From: Clavaria fumosa
Lineage: Eukaryota > Basidiomycota > Agaricomycetes > Agaricales > Clavariaceae
Length of the DNA: 64,000 nucleotides
NCBI GenBank assembly: GCA_951802425.1
Contig: OX637795.1
Location: 4,754,501 to 4,818,500 of the forward strand
Reading direction: 5' to 3'
The notes under the pieces: model-generated
Seen by the model: the letters and a program-made list of their open reading frames with translations, nothing else
Database searches by the model: none
Told to the model about the DNA's origin: nothing
Shown: positions 22,371-33,412 of the stretch, in pieces
Numbering within the stretch: the stretch's first letter is position 1
Layout: every line of letters starts with the position of its first letter
Program-made: the position numbers and the translations under genes

Positions 22371-24154
22371 CCTAGCTGTAAAACAAATGGCCAATGCAAG
22401 TTTGGCCACAAAATAAAAAACTGCAAAATGTGTTATAGGAACTTTGTAGACATGTTCTATAGGTAAAACAATACAACTTTTGTATGGACCATGTCTCACC
22501 CCACTTGCTACTTCAAAAGATCCCCTGGTTTTCATTTTGGCCTCTTCCTAGTGTATCATTACAAAGAATAGCATATTGTACAATACGTAGGCATGGGAGG
22601 CCTATGAAACTTTGAGGAGACATTCTCTATAGTATATCAATGATTTATGGCCACTTACCTGATCCCCTAAGCTTCTACTTTCAAAGATCCCCTGAAAATG
22701 CCCAAAAAACTCATTTTCCTGGGATCTTTGGACCTGGACACTAAAACACTTATGTAAAGCACCCACACCCTTTCCCTATACCCCCTCTAACCCCCCATAC
22801 CATTCACTACCAAGTGGCCAATGCTCCACTTTCTGCTGACCCTTCTCTAACATCTGGCCACAGCTGGCCACTGTAGTTTCGGAACCTGGGATCTTTGGAA
22901 GCATAAGGTATACCACACTCAAAACACCTGGAACCTAGTGTCAAATAGGTGCCCTAACCCCAGGAATATTTTCAGGATTTTTGAACCGCTTATAGATTCT
23001 GGCCAATAGGCCACTTTGCCAAGACCCTAGCTGTAAAACAAATGGCCAATGCAAGTTTGGCCACAAAATAAAAAACTGCAAAATGTGTTATAGGAACTTT
23101 GTAGACATGTTCTATAGGTAAAACAATACAACTTTTGTATGGACCATGTCTCACCCCACTTGCTACTTCAAAAGATCCCCTGGTTTTCATTTTGGCCTCT
23201 TCCTAGTGTATCATTACAAAGAATAGCATATTGTACAATACGTAGGCATGGGAGGCCTATGAAACTTTGAGGAGACATTCTCTATAGTATATCAATGATT
23301 TATGGCCACTTACCTGATCCCCTAAGCTTCTACTTTCAAAGATCCCCTGAAAATGCCCAAAAAACTCATTTTCCTGGGATCTTTGGACCTGGACACTAAA
23401 ACACTTATGTAAAGCACCCACACCCTTTCCCTATACCCCCTCTAACCCCCCATACCATTCACTACCAAGTGGCCAATGCTCCACTTTCTGCTGACCCTTC
23501 TCTAACATCTGGCCACAGCTGGCCACTGTAGTTTCGGAACCTGGGATCTTTGGAAGCATAAGGTATACCACACTCAAAACGCCTGGAACCTAGTGTCAAA
23601 TAGGTGCCCTAACCCCAGGAATATTTTCAGGATTTTTGAACCGCTTATAGATTCTGGCCAATAGGCCACTTTGCCAAGACCCTAGCTGTAAAACAAATGG
23701 CCAATGCAAGTTTGGCCACAAAATAAAAAACTGCAAAATGTGTTATAGGAACTTTGTAGACATGTTCTATAGGTAAAACAATACAACTTTTGTATGGACC
23801 ATGTCTCACCCCACTTGCTACTTCAAAAGATCCCCTGGTTTTCATTTTGGCCTCTTCCTAGTGTATCATTACAAAGAATAGCATATTGTACAATACGTAG
23901 GCATGGGAGGCCTATGAAACTTTGAGGAGACATTCTCTATAGTATATCAATGATTTATGGCCACTTACCTGATCCCCTAAGCTTCTACTTTCAAAGATCC
24001 CCTGAAAATGCCCAAAAAACTCATTTTCCTGGGATCTTTGGACCTGGACACTAAAACACTTATGTAAAGCACCCACACCCTTTCCCTATACCCCCTCTAA
24101 CCCCCCATACCATTCACTACCAAGTGGCCAATGCTCCACTTTCTGCTGACCCTT
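22371..24154. repeat. 655-bp tandem repeat, 2.7 units
   Basis: Units begin at 22371, 23026 and 23681 (CCTAGCTGTAAAACAAATGG), exactly 655 bp apart. I see one difference between units 1 and 2 (AACACC/AACGCC). The third unit stops at 24154, 474 bp in. Each unit holds several copies of the palindrome TGGCCA and of AAAGATCCC. No convincing coding frame is present; the short minus-strand frame repeats only because the DNA does. It interrupts gypsy F copy 2. The near-identity suggests very recent amplification, and the true copy number may be larger than assembled. Confidence 0.95.
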
Positions 24155-24485
24155 ACCCACAACACTTGGCCAATGCAGCATTGGCCAACTTCTGTTAAAT
24201 AATTTCCAATAATCACCAAAATATTCATATGCCTAGTTCCCATTTTTGGCATCATCTTTTGTATGGAAACCATATCCCACTTTCCATCTGTTCCAAAGAT
24301 CCCCATTATTCTTGATATTAAATGAGCTTGGCACATTGGCTATATCTCAGCAAACACTTCATATATTTTCATCAGACTTTGTGAGTAGATGCATACCTAT
24401 GAGCAGTATCCTCAGTAATATTTATATGAATTTACATGATTTAATGTAAAGGGTAGAGTGGGTGTGCAGATGAAGCAGAAGTATG
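24155..24485. repeat. Divergent tail related to the 655-bp repeat
   Basis: The region continues with similar vocabulary (TTGGCCAATGCAGCATTGGCC, AAAGATCCCC, TTTTGTATGGA) but does not align base for base with the units. It may be a diverged unit or the parent repeat. It ends at the left LTR of gypsy A. No gene. Confidence 0.45.
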
Positions 24486-25654
24486 TGTCAGTCCAAGTCC
24501 CTCACAGAAGTGAGAAGGGGAAAGAAGCTCGATTTCAACGTAGGGAACTACACACATTACAAAGGTACTATATATACTGGGGAAAGGGGGCTGTGTAGGG
24601 GATGAGTCATAAAAAGGGGAATGAGGCTACGTGCACTGAGTTGCGCAGAATAGGGGAGGCAGTATAGGGAAAAGGGGATACCAAATACAGAAGGTAGCAG
24701 CAAGGGATGGATAAGGGGAAAATGACAAGAGAAATGCTTAGCATGGGCTTGGCTTAGTGTTGCCACAGCTATGACTAGTAGCTGACTAATAGCCATAGCC
24801 TTAGCTGATTGTAGCTGTAGCCTAGCTGGCAATCAGCTATGGCTACAAAGCAGCTATGACTATGGCTATTGATATTTCCATAGCTGATAGCTGCAGCTAA
24901 GCTATGGCTAGGTTTGATGTAAAGTTTCAAGGAAATAAGTTGAGAATAGCACTTTATCTTTCAAATATTTCACTGTTAAATGCTCTATTATCTTGTTAGC
25001 CATGTTGTAACTCACCTTTTTATCCCTGCTGTGCTGACTTTATCATTCTTAGACTTGTTGCATATGAACCAGCTTATAAACTGACAGTGACAGTGGTTGT
25101 AACTGGTGATAGTAGTGGCATTGCATTATTAGTCAAAGTGGCAGTACCACAGTGTCATGACCACCAGGGCATTACAGCAGTGAGAATGAACACATAATTA
25201 TAATATAAGAGTTGGCAGCTAAGCCATGACTATAGTCAGCTAAACTCACCAGCTGCAGCTATGACTACAGCTAAGACAAATTGAGACCAGCTAGAGTAGT
25301 CACGAGCTGCAGCTGGTCTAGCTGGCTCGTGACTAGTCTAGCTGCGGCAACACTAGCTTGGCTGGCCATGGAGGGGCCTGGATTAGTCCCGATTAGGGTA
25401 GATTACTTGATGGGAGCTGTCAGAGGGATTATTGCTGATCTGCCTCCATCACAAATTGCAAAGTGTGGGAAAAGGTCGAGGAACGTGGGCATGGGCACGT
25501 GGCAGCGCTTATCGGGAGCTCATAGGTGTCGGCGCATGGTCGCAGGCGACTCCAAAGGTCGCAGAGGGTCATGTGGTCCCATACTCGGCCCTCGTAACTA
25601 GTCCCTAGCACATTGTGGATTCAGTGACGGCGGCTTATGTAATGGATCCTGACA
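24486..25654 (-). mobile_element. Gypsy A 3' LTR, with nested MITE
   Basis: Plus-strand ends TGTCAGTCC and GGATCCTGACA match the right LTR (31114-31673). Without the 601-bp MITE and one 8-bp duplication it is 560 bp, the same length as the right LTR. The differences I can list between the two LTRs are transitions at CG/TG/CA sites. A polypurine tract, GAGGAGGGGGCAA on the minus strand (25667-25655), abuts it, which identifies the 3' LTR. The flanking 5-mer is GTATG here and GTGTG after the right LTR. Confidence 0.9.
24755..25355. mobile_element. hAT-like MITE, 601 bp
   Basis: Terminal inverted repeats TAGTGTTGCC...GGCAACACTA, flanked by a perfect 8-bp duplication GCTTGGCT (24747-24754 and 25356-25363). 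The right LTR of gypsy A has the same site uninterrupted (near 31373). An 8-bp duplication and TAGTGTTG-type ends fit the hAT superfamily. The subterminal 150 bp at each end is packed with AGCTATGRC, AGCTGCAGCT and related repeats in both orientations, as expected for transposase binding. No transposase is encoded. Confidence 0.9.
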
Positions 25655-25665
25655 TTGCCCCCTCC

Positions 25666-26907
25666 TCAAGGCTGGGCGTCTCGACCGGCCAATCGTGCCT
25701 TGTCCGGGTGCTTGAGGAAGAAGTCGCAGAGAAGAATTGCAGTGTTGGTAAGGTTTTGGCAGGGTTCCCAGGTGTTTTCTTCAATCGGGTAGCCTAGCCA
25801 CTTTACCAGGTATTTCACTCCTTGTCCTACTTTCTTCACATCCAGGATCTCTTCGACCTCATACTCTAAGTGGTCGTCATCAATGGTTGGAGGAGGCAGA
25901 GGAGGTCAGGCTTGGGAGGCAAAAGTAGGGGGAACGAATGGGGTTAGGAGGAGCTCGTTGAATACATCGTGAATGCGCCAAGCAGGAGGTAGCTTGAGGC
26001 GATACCCTGCTGGTCCTACTTTCTCGACGATGGCAAAAGGCCCAGCCCATTTGTTGTCAAGTTTCTTGGTTGGGCAGTCCATTTTCAAGTTTCGCGTGTT
26101 GAGCCAAACTAAGTCTCCCTTCCCATACTTGCGACTGGGTCGCTTTCTGCTGTCGTAGCTTTTCTTCATTGCCAGCACAGCTTTCTCCATGGCTTCTTTG
26201 GCAGCACATCGCGACTCTTCCAACTTCGCCATCCACTCATCAGCAGCTGGGTTCACCTCTGTCCGCGGGTGTATACCTCCATTCCAGGGGTGTCGGCCGT
26301 AGTCCAGGAAGAAGGGCATGTAGCCTGTCGCGGAATGTTCCCGGTTATTCAGCGCAAATTCCGCTGTGCTCAACCACTCCACCCAATCATCCTGGAGATG
26401 GTCGACATATTCCCGCAGGTAGGTTTCAATCTCCTGATTCACCCGTTCCATTTGTCCGTCAGTTTGGGGATGGAAGGCAGTGCTCAGATTAGCCTTTATC
26501 CCAATCATCCAGTAGAACTCCTTCATGAATCGAGAGATGAACTGTGGGCCACGATCGCTGACGACCTTCTGGGGGATTCTGTGGTTCCGGAATACACGGT
26601 CATGGAGGATCCTAGCTGCTCCCAAACTTGTTAAGTCAAAACCGATTGCTTTGATGAGCGTGCGCTTGGTGAATTTGTTGACAATCACAAGGATGGAGTC
26701 GAAGCCACGGGACTGTGGCAGCGGCCCTACTATGTCCCAGCTGATCGCCCACCATGGACCGTTCTGGACTGGGTGTGGGTGTAGGGGCGCGGCACGCTTG
26801 GTTCGGTCAGGTTTGGTTCTCTGACAGCCTTCGCATCCAGACACATACTTCTCCACATCTTTTACCATCTCAGGCCACCAGTAGGCTTTGAGCATCGCGG
26901 CCTTCAT
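25666..26907 (-). pseudogene. Gypsy A, integrase and chromodomain
   Basis: The 25906-26907 frame holds the end of the zinc module (CEGCQRTK) and a complete DDE core (WDIVGPLP, VVSDRGPQF, GQMERVNQE). The C-terminal module has YGKGDLVWLNTRNL. A TGA at about 25908 replaces an Arg codon. Translation past it gives a chromodomain (EYEVEEILDVKK, YLVKWLGYP, ENTWEPCQNL) that ends at 25666 next to the polypurine tract. At about 26925 a one-base loss shifts the frame relative to the upstream piece, inside the conserved GHLGIKK. Only two lesions separate this from an intact chromovirus integrase. Confidence 0.9.
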
Positions 26908-28481
26908 CTTCTTAATCCCGAGGTGTCCCCAATGGGAAGGTCATGTTCATAGTTGAGTACCACCTCGCGGACTGCCGGGGGTATCCATACAGTGCCACTT
27001 CTCCACCACAATCCCAAACGGTCTCGCGTCCAGCTGTCATCGATTTCCATGGGCTTGGTGACGTGTTCTGCGCTCCTCTTCTGGAGGAGCGTCTCCATTT
27101 CAGATGTGAAGCCAGTGCGTACATCCACATCAGGGGGGAACATCTGGACGGGAGCATCTTCTTCAGCGGTCTCCCCGTAGTCGGGTCTTCGCAAGAGGGT
27201 ATCGGCTTTGGTGTTGCTTTTACTGGTCCAATACTTGATCACGAAGTCGAAGTTCTGGAGTTCTCCATACCAGCGTATTTGTCATGGCTTCAGTTTTTGG
27301 GGCTTTCTGAAGTATTGCAAGTTTGCATGGTCGGTCCATATCTCGAAGGTTTCATCCACTCCTATGAGATATGCTCTCCACTCTCTCAACGCTCTGATAA
27401 CTGCGAGGAGCTCCTTGTCATAGACGTCATAATTCTTTTTGGCCGCTGTGAGAGCCTCGGAGATGTAGTTGACTGGTCTCCAGGTCCCATCGGGCTGCTG
27501 CTGGGAAAGAACTCCACCTGTCGTGAGGTTACTAGCGTCTGTTTCTACTTTCCACCTGCCTGTATCCTGGGGTAGAGCAAGGACCGGAGCTGAAACGAGC
27601 GCTCTTTTCATGTCCAGGAAAGCTGTGACCTGTTCACTCTGCCAGCACCAGGGGACGTTACCAGTGAGCTTAAACAGGGGTTTGGCTCGCGAGGACAGAT
27701 TAGGGATGAACCTCCGCAGGTGGTTGACCATTCCCAGGAAACATTGGAGTTCCTTGACATTTCGGGGCTCTGGCCAGTTTCGGATTGCTTCCGCCTTGGC
27801 CAGGTCGTGCTCGAGTCGGTTGTGCGAGAGCCTGAGCCCTAGGTAGAATACCTCTGTCTTCTCAAACTCACACTTGCTCAGTTGGAGGCACAGTCCATTG
27901 TCGCGGAACCTCTGCAGGACTCGGTCCATCCAGAAACGGTGGGTCGCAAGGTCGTCCGCGAAGATAATGACGTCATCGATATACGCGAGTACATGTCCGC
28001 CGGCAATTTCTTCTCTCAAGATATGGTTCATAAATCTCTGGAAGGTCGTGGGAGCATTCTGGAGCCCAAACCACATTACCATGGGTTCGAACAAACCTCG
28101 CGATGTCAAGAAGGCGCATCTCTCCTGGTGTCCTTCCCACAGCCTCATCGATGGAAACCCTCCCTTCGCGTCAATCTTGGAAAAGATCCTGGCTCCTCGC
28201 AGATTGTCTACACAATCACAGATGCACGGCAATGGAAACTTATCCTTAATCAAAAACGAGTTGAGGCATGAGTAATCGATGATGGGCCGGAGCTTGTCTT
28301 TTTCTCGCTTGAAAAAGAACGGGCTGGCATAGGGGGATTTGGAGGGCCTTATCCTTCCTGAAGCCAGCTGCTCGTCGATCCACCTATTCATTTCTGTCAT
28401 TTCCTCCCTAGTCAGCGAGTACAGTTTGGAGGATAAGTGCCCTGGGTCCTTGCGGAACTCGATCTTGATGTCAAAATCAGG
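26904..28481 (-). pseudogene. Gypsy A, RT, RNase H and tether
   Basis: RT begins about 28475 and is open from 28400 to 27282. It includes SPFFFKREKDKLRPIIDY, LFEPMVMWFGLQNAP and the catalytic box LAYIDDVIIF. RNase H follows (KVETDASNLTTGG, YDVYDKELLAVI, WTDHANLQYF). TGA codons near 28484 and 27280 fall at Arg positions (KP-R-PDFD; KP-R-QIRWYGE). The 27242-26904 piece holds the tether SNTKADTLLRRPDYG and the start of the integrase zinc module. This copy is among the least damaged retroelements in the window. Confidence 0.9.
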
Positions 28482-29213
28482 TCACGGTTTGGGTAACTCA
28501 TCCCATTTTGCTTCACTAAAGACCGTTGGATATAGCAACGGCCAGTCGGGCATATCTCCAGAGTCCGAAAAGCGAATGTCTATGGTCGTCTGTAGTGCAT
28601 TGTCCCATATACTGCCTTTAGGATAGGCCCAAGGGCTTGTGAGATGTGGGTCAAAGTGGCAACTTGTGGGGCAGTGCGTGAAGGAAACCTTGCCTAGTGG
28701 CCAATTGATCTTGGGGTTGTGTTTGGACAGCCAGTCATGCCCCAAGATGATCTTGTGCGATTTGGCAGCTCCGAGCAAGAAGTGTATTCATTCCTGGTGG
28801 TCCCCTATCGTTAGCAGGAGGTCGATGCCGTAGCGGATTGGTCCGTTCTTGTTTGCTGAGCCATCCACATTGTACACTTTGATCGGGTTTTGTAGCGGGA
28901 CGGGTTCCAGTCCAAGTTCCTTACACCAGGCCAGGTCCATAAAACAATTGGTACATCCTGAGTCGATCAGGACCTTAACACCTCCCCATTCAGCCGTAGT
29001 CAGAGTTTCAAAGTGCGCCAGTAAAGTCAACTCTCTCTTCTGCCTCTTTGGTTTCTCTTCCGCGACTTTTGTCGTTCTGTTGTCCTCAAGTTCGTTTGTG
29101 CTCCGAGCATGTCTCTGTTGCAAGATTGTGTATTTGGGTATACTTGCTACGGGTACAGGGGTGGGGGTGGGAACGTTGCTTGTACTATTACAGAGACGCG
29201 AGTTCGGACTCAC
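28482..29213 (-). pseudogene. Gypsy A, protease
   Basis: The frame at 29213-28788 contains the active site VLIDSGCTNCFMD and YNVDGSANKNGP. A stop at about 28786 replaces Trp in QEWIHF (the window-start relic keeps Trp). The frame then continues with IILGHDWLSKHNP to the RT linker. It overlaps the gag stop by 4 bp in another frame, so the wild-type element probably used frameshifting or a stop bypass between Gag and Pol. Confidence 0.85.
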
Positions 29214-30517
29214 TGCGTCTCTTCTCCAAAACCCTGCTCCTGGGTGGGAGCCGGCGGGAGCTGTTGTTGTTGTTGCTGGGCCTGCAGGGCACCAGCCATC
29301 TGTCTCTCTCTCTCATATATCGCGAGCCTGTCGCGGAGTAGCGTGAGTTCGTTCTCGTATTCTTCCACCTCTACTGGGCCAGGGACCATCGCACAAACCT
29401 GCGGCCTCGGGACATAGGGTTGTGAGTCCGGGAGGTGGCAGTTTCGGGCGATGTGACCCACCTGGCCACAGCGGAAGCATCGACGTTCAGCCGCAGGAGC
29501 CCGCGTCTGGTCCACGATCATCCTGTCACTGGCACCAGCGGGACGGGGCATGATCTGCGGAGCAGGGGTGCATTGCTGCTGCTGCGGAACAGAGGGGAAG
29601 CGAGGCACGGGTCGCGGTGGGTTCGGGTTCGGGTAGCGCAGGGGCGTAGGGAGTGGTTGCGACTGCTGGAATTGGGTAGGGGCGGGGCGGCTGGCGTTTT
29701 GCTCGCATATAATGGCATCGAGCCTCCTCTGTTGGGCATCCAACATTTCGACCAGTTGCTTCCACTGGGCGTAGGTGACTGGCATGGGGTTGACATTGTA
29801 GACCCGCGTGGTCAGCCTCCGGTTGAGGTTCATCTCCAACCAGTGGATTAACACATCCGAGTTGTCAACCGGGTCTAACTCTGCCTTGCGCATCAACGTC
29901 TCGAATAGAGCGAAAAACTCCGCAGCTTCTAGCGCTCCCTGTTTCAACTTGGCGATGTCATTTAGGGCGGTCGCCATGATGTTAGGGTCATCGAAGGCCC
30001 TATGCAGATCCAGGATGAAATCTTCCCAAGTCCCAGCTACTCCAGCATTTAGGATCTCATCACCTCGCATGTTCGCCCATTCTGCTGCAAATCCTTCTCC
30101 TGTAATCTTACTCAGCGCAAACAGGATCTTGTTCAGATCACTGGCATAGAGCCCCTGGTTTCCCGGGAACTGTAGTCGGAGGGACCTGAGGAAGGTCTGG
30201 AAATTCTTCTTATTTCCATCAAAAGATGGAATGGCTAGGTCCAGCCTCGGCATTGGGGCTGCGGGGACAGTGTCTGCCATTTCGGGTGCGGGCAAGGGCG
30301 GCGGCGAGGGTTCTGGCGGCAATGGACTCGTGGGTTGGGGTCGCGGTTCCAGTTCTGGAGTCGCAGGTGATTGTGGTGGTGGTGGTGGCGACGGTGCTGG
30401 CTGGGCTAGGCGCTCGTCTAAACTCACGAAGTCTACGGGGGGCTCAGTATGAACTGGTGGTGCTGGGGGGGATGGGGTTGATGGGACGACAGATGAAGGC
30501 GAGGGGTCGGTACTCAT
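29210..30517 (-). CDS. gag: Gypsy A Gag, intact frame
   Basis: An uninterrupted 435-codon frame with an ATG at 30517. It has a Pro-rich N-terminus, a capsid-like retrotransposon Gag domain (KKNFQTFLRSLRLQF, ALSKITGEGFAAEWANM, DPVDNSDVLIHWLEM), then a zinc knuckle CFRCGQVGHIARNC at about residue 345, a coiled stretch (ENELTLLRDRLAIYERER) and a Gln-rich tail. Gag forms the particle and binds the RNA. It is the only full-length gypsy gag in the window. Relics at 53192-53540 and 53900-54480 belong to related elements. An open frame lies upstream and overlaps its start out of phase. Confidence 0.85.
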   Translation of the reverse strand: MSTDPSPSSVVPSTPSPPAPPVHTEPPVDFVSLDERLAQPAPSPPPPPQSPATPELEPRPQPTSPLPPEPSPPPLPAPEMADTVPAAPMPRLDLAIPSFDGNKKNFQTFLRSLRLQFPGNQGLYASDLNKILFALSKITGEGFAAEWANMRGDEILNAGVAGTWEDFILDLHRAFDDPNIMATALNDIAKLKQGALEAAEFFALFETLMRKAELDPVDNSDVLIHWLEMNLNRRLTTRVYNVNPMPVTYAQWKQLVEMLDAQQRRLDAIICEQNASRPAPTQFQQSQPLPTPLRYPNPNPPRPVPRFPSVPQQQQCTPAPQIMPRPAGASDRMIVDQTRAPAAERRCFRCGQVGHIARNCHLPDSQPYVPRPQVCAMVPGPVEVEEYENELTLLRDRLAIYERERQMAGALQAQQQQQQLPPAPTQEQGFGEETQ

Positions 30518-31113
30518 GGATGAGGAATTGTTCGATTCCGATGAGGCTAAGCTCTGTCTGGATCGCCACGGAAATGTGCATGGGTTCGTTCATCGACTCG
30601 TCATTGTCGCTGTTCACGTAGTCCTCGAGGTCGTCGAGGTTAATGTCAATAGTGCTGTGTACGGGCGATCTCATGCCTGAGGTCGCGGAATCTGGTAGGG
30701 CAGCTCTCAGTGCCTCTCTCAATCTCTCTTCTCGTCGACTCTGTTCCTGTGCGTACAACCTTGCGAAACAGGGGGCAAGTCATCTCTCCTCCTCAATAAT
30801 CCACAGTTTGAAGGGGCGTAGCTCTCGCGGTCTCAGTACTGCAGCTTCCATCTCCGATACGTCAGATTCCATCGGGGTGTCCAGGTAGAACTCTGTTCTT
30901 ATGCGGGTGTCAAAGTATCGGGCCCAATATTTGTCCTCACCAAAATCTAGGACCGTGATGAGCCACTCGTCCATTATGTCTTCGTTACGCGTCGGGTACG
31001 CCAGGATGACTCTCTTGTCGTTCTGTTGCACACGACGGGCAGGGGGTAGGGAGAAAGCTAGGCCAACCGGGGGTTGACAGGGTTGAGGTAGCAAGGGGTG
31101 GACGTTGAAATTG
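30444..31113 (-). pseudogene. Gypsy A, leader ORF upstream of gag
   Basis: One frame is open from just inside the 5' LTR (31113) to 30444 apart from a single TGA at about 30777, again where CGA would give Arg (EEER-R-LAP). It covers about 215 codons, lies in another frame than gag and overlaps the first 74 nt of gag. It has an acidic central part (DLEDYVNSDNDE) and a conserved-looking stretch (EWLITVLDFGEDKYW). There is no ATG near its beginning; the first Met in frame is in EDIMDEW. I do not recognise a domain. It may be a separate leader protein or an N-terminal Gag extension joined by frameshifting. Confidence 0.5.
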
Positions 31114-31673
31114 TGTCAGTCCGAGTCCCTCACAGAAGCAAGAAGGGGAAAGAAGCTTGATTTCAATGTAGGGAACTACACACATTACAAAGGTACTATA
31201 TATACTGGGGAAAGGGGGCTGTGTAGGGGATGAGTCATAAAAAGGGGAATGAGGCTACGCGCACTGAGTCGCGCAGAATAGGGGAGGCAGTATAGGGAAA
31301 AGGGGATACCAAATACAGAAGGTAGCGGCAAGGGACGGATAAGGGGAAAATGACAAGAGAAATGCTTAGCATGGGCTTGGCTGGCCGTGGAGGGGCCTGG
31401 ATTAGTCCCGATTAGGGTAGATTACTTGATGGGAGCTGTCAGAGGGATTATTGCTGATCTGCCTCCATCACAAATTGCAAAGTGTGGGAAAAGGTCGAGG
31501 AACGTGGGCGTGGGCACGTGGCGGCGCTTATCGGGAGCTCATAGGTGTCGGCGCATGGTCGCAGGTGACTCCAAAGGTCGCGGAGGGTCACGTGGTCCCA
31601 TACTCGGCCCTCGTAACTAGTCCCTAGCACGTTGTGGATTCAGTGACGGCGGCTTACGTAACGGATCCTGACA
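31114..31673 (-). mobile_element. Gypsy A 5' LTR
   Basis: A 560-bp LTR, TGTCAGTCCGAG...GGATCCTGACA on the plus strand, uninterrupted. It gives the reference sequence for the MITE-containing left LTR and keeps more CpG sites than that copy. Transcription of element A would start here and run leftwards. A primer-binding site should lie just left of 31114, but I could not match a tRNA. Confidence 0.9.
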
Positions 31674-31958
31674 GTGTGAGCCAGGGTGAGAGTGAAGATG
31701 ATTGTGAGAGTGACAGAGTAAATGGGGTGGGTGAGGGTGAGTAAGAGTGTTCATGAAGGTGAAGGTGAGGGGTGAAGGTGACTGAGAGTGGGGTTCAGGC
31801 TTCTTTTCTTATGACTGTGATGGTCCCTTGTCCTTCACAGGTGTAATACTTCTATCCCTCAAATGAACTGGACTCAATGGTATATTGAGCTAGTAGTTCT
31901 ATGTAGAGGGATCCACCCCTCTGTACAGTTGTGACACAGTATATATATGTGAGTGGCC
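31674..31958. repeat. GTGAGR-rich low-complexity tract
   Basis: Degenerate GTGAGAGTGA/GGTGAGGGTGA repeats run to about 31800, followed by 150 bp without recognisable features. No gene. Confidence 0.5.
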
Positions 31959-32198
31959 TGTCAGGACCCATTCATTTTCCCTTACCCAAGCAGACTCTAC
32001 TGACACTTATGAACCTCCCAACAGCCTTCTACAACCTTGCGAGCCCCTTTACACACTTCTGGAACCTGCAGTCCCCTTCCAGAAGCCTCTCCGACCTTCC
32101 CTGCTCTTACATGACACTCACAACCACCAGGCTGTACTTGCAATGCCCTTCCCTAACACACCTTATGCATACCTACCACCTGAACCCCATTGCACATC
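31959..32198. mobile_element. LTR B fragment, copy B8 (reverse)
   Basis: Begins TGTCAGGACCCATTCATTTT, the reverse complement of the family B right end, and follows that family for 240 bp. It is cut by repeat C2, which starts at 32199. Confidence 0.75.
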
Positions 32199-33152
32199 TG
32201 TTATGGATCTGGTACTGGGTGCAGTCAGAAATGAGTCACTGAGAATCAGGATGACTCAGACAGGTCCTCAATTCCTTATGCAGTTGGCCTACAGGACTAG
32301 TAGACCCTCCAGTTCCATACCTTCCTGCTAACAGTATTGAAACCAACACTGCTAGCAAGGCATTGCTTTGGGCAGATATTATTATTAGTTAGTAACCTAA
32401 GTCACAACATCCCATGGGCTTAGCCATTGACCCCCATAGTCTGCCTCAACCTGGTATCACTCCACAGGTTGATACTATGGCTCAATGACTGACCACTCCA
32501 TAGGTATTGTACGCTTAAGCCAAATCAATGTAGATAGGTCAAAATAGGTCAAAATAGATCAGTAAATATGCAGCTAACCAGACACGGGAAAAACAAGCTA
32601 CAGAGTTCATGGGATTCTCCTGGTCTTGTAGACCATTCTACCTCTATAAACCTCCACCTAATTCTCAGTACTTGGCTAGCTATTCACTACTTACTCTGAT
32701 GAATACACTGGTACATTGTACAGTAGAACAGCTTGTACCCTATACCAAGATATCTGTAACTTGCTCAATACTTACCACACCGAGGGAGTCGGCATAGGGC
32801 GGCTCAATCAAAGCCTGGGTACCCTTGGGTACCCAGATCACTTGACCAGACTAAGTCCTTAGTCAGCAATTACTAGATTTAGTTCAACTAGATTTAGTCC
32901 TTAGTTTAACTAAATTTGTCCTTAGCTCCTTGCTGGGCTAGACATAGGCTTAATCCTCTTGGGGGATGGTGTAATCGATAAGTGGGTATGTAATGATGCC
33001 TGCAACGTGAGGTTCTGTCAGCTATTTATACTCAAATTTGCATATCTACTACATTTGGAAAGATTCAACATAGCTCCTTAACTAGTAATCCTAACATACC
33101 ATTTAAGGACTCTAAATTAAGGAGAATTTGGTAGGTTTACATATCAGGCAGG
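32199..33152. mobile_element. Repeat family C, copy C2
   Basis: Starts TGTTATGGATCTGGTACTGG and shares long collinear stretches with the reverse complement of 59500-60245. These include GCTTTGGGCAGATATTATTA, GGTTGATACTA and the GC-rich element followed by GGGTACC...GGGTACCC. It has inserted into LTR fragment B8. The right end is not clearly defined and is met by the gypsy D LTR at 33153. No coding sequence. Confidence 0.55.
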
Positions 33153-33372
33153 TGTCACAACCCAACACACCCCACTATGGGCCGCCCGACACACCCGCAC
33201 ACACCACGACTACTCCCAATGTAATTCCGCCGCCCGACTGCTGTCCCAAATCGACAATCAGCAATACCATGCGTGGGTCGAAATTCCAACATACTCCGCA
33301 TGCTTCGCCATTGTTCAGCTGACATCAGGAAACTTGGGAAACAAGTGGAGTCAGTTTAGGACTTGCAGGGTG
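33153..33372 (+). mobile_element. Gypsy D copy 1, 5' LTR (partial)
   Basis: Starts TGTCACAACCCAACACACC and aligns with 63246-63465 (TATCATGACCCAACACTCC), which follows a polypurine tract. The alignment holds up to GACTTGCAGGGTGG and is lost after that, so the right boundary given is where similarity ends. Both starts are derivable from TGTCACGACCC by CpG decay. Confidence 0.65.
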
Positions 33373-33412
33373 GTCACCCGACCAACAACCTTCGGGTCCC
33401 CAGACCCCGGCC

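Noticed and set aside
22990..23845. Repeated 66-codon minus-strand frame in the 655-bp units
   Set aside because: It is repeated only because the DNA is repeated. No start context, no domain, and it is cut at unit edges.
26943..28275. Plus-strand frames of 100-210 codons over gypsy A
   Set aside because: They mirror the RT/RNase H and integrase coding strand. High GC third positions of the minus-strand pol create open shadows.
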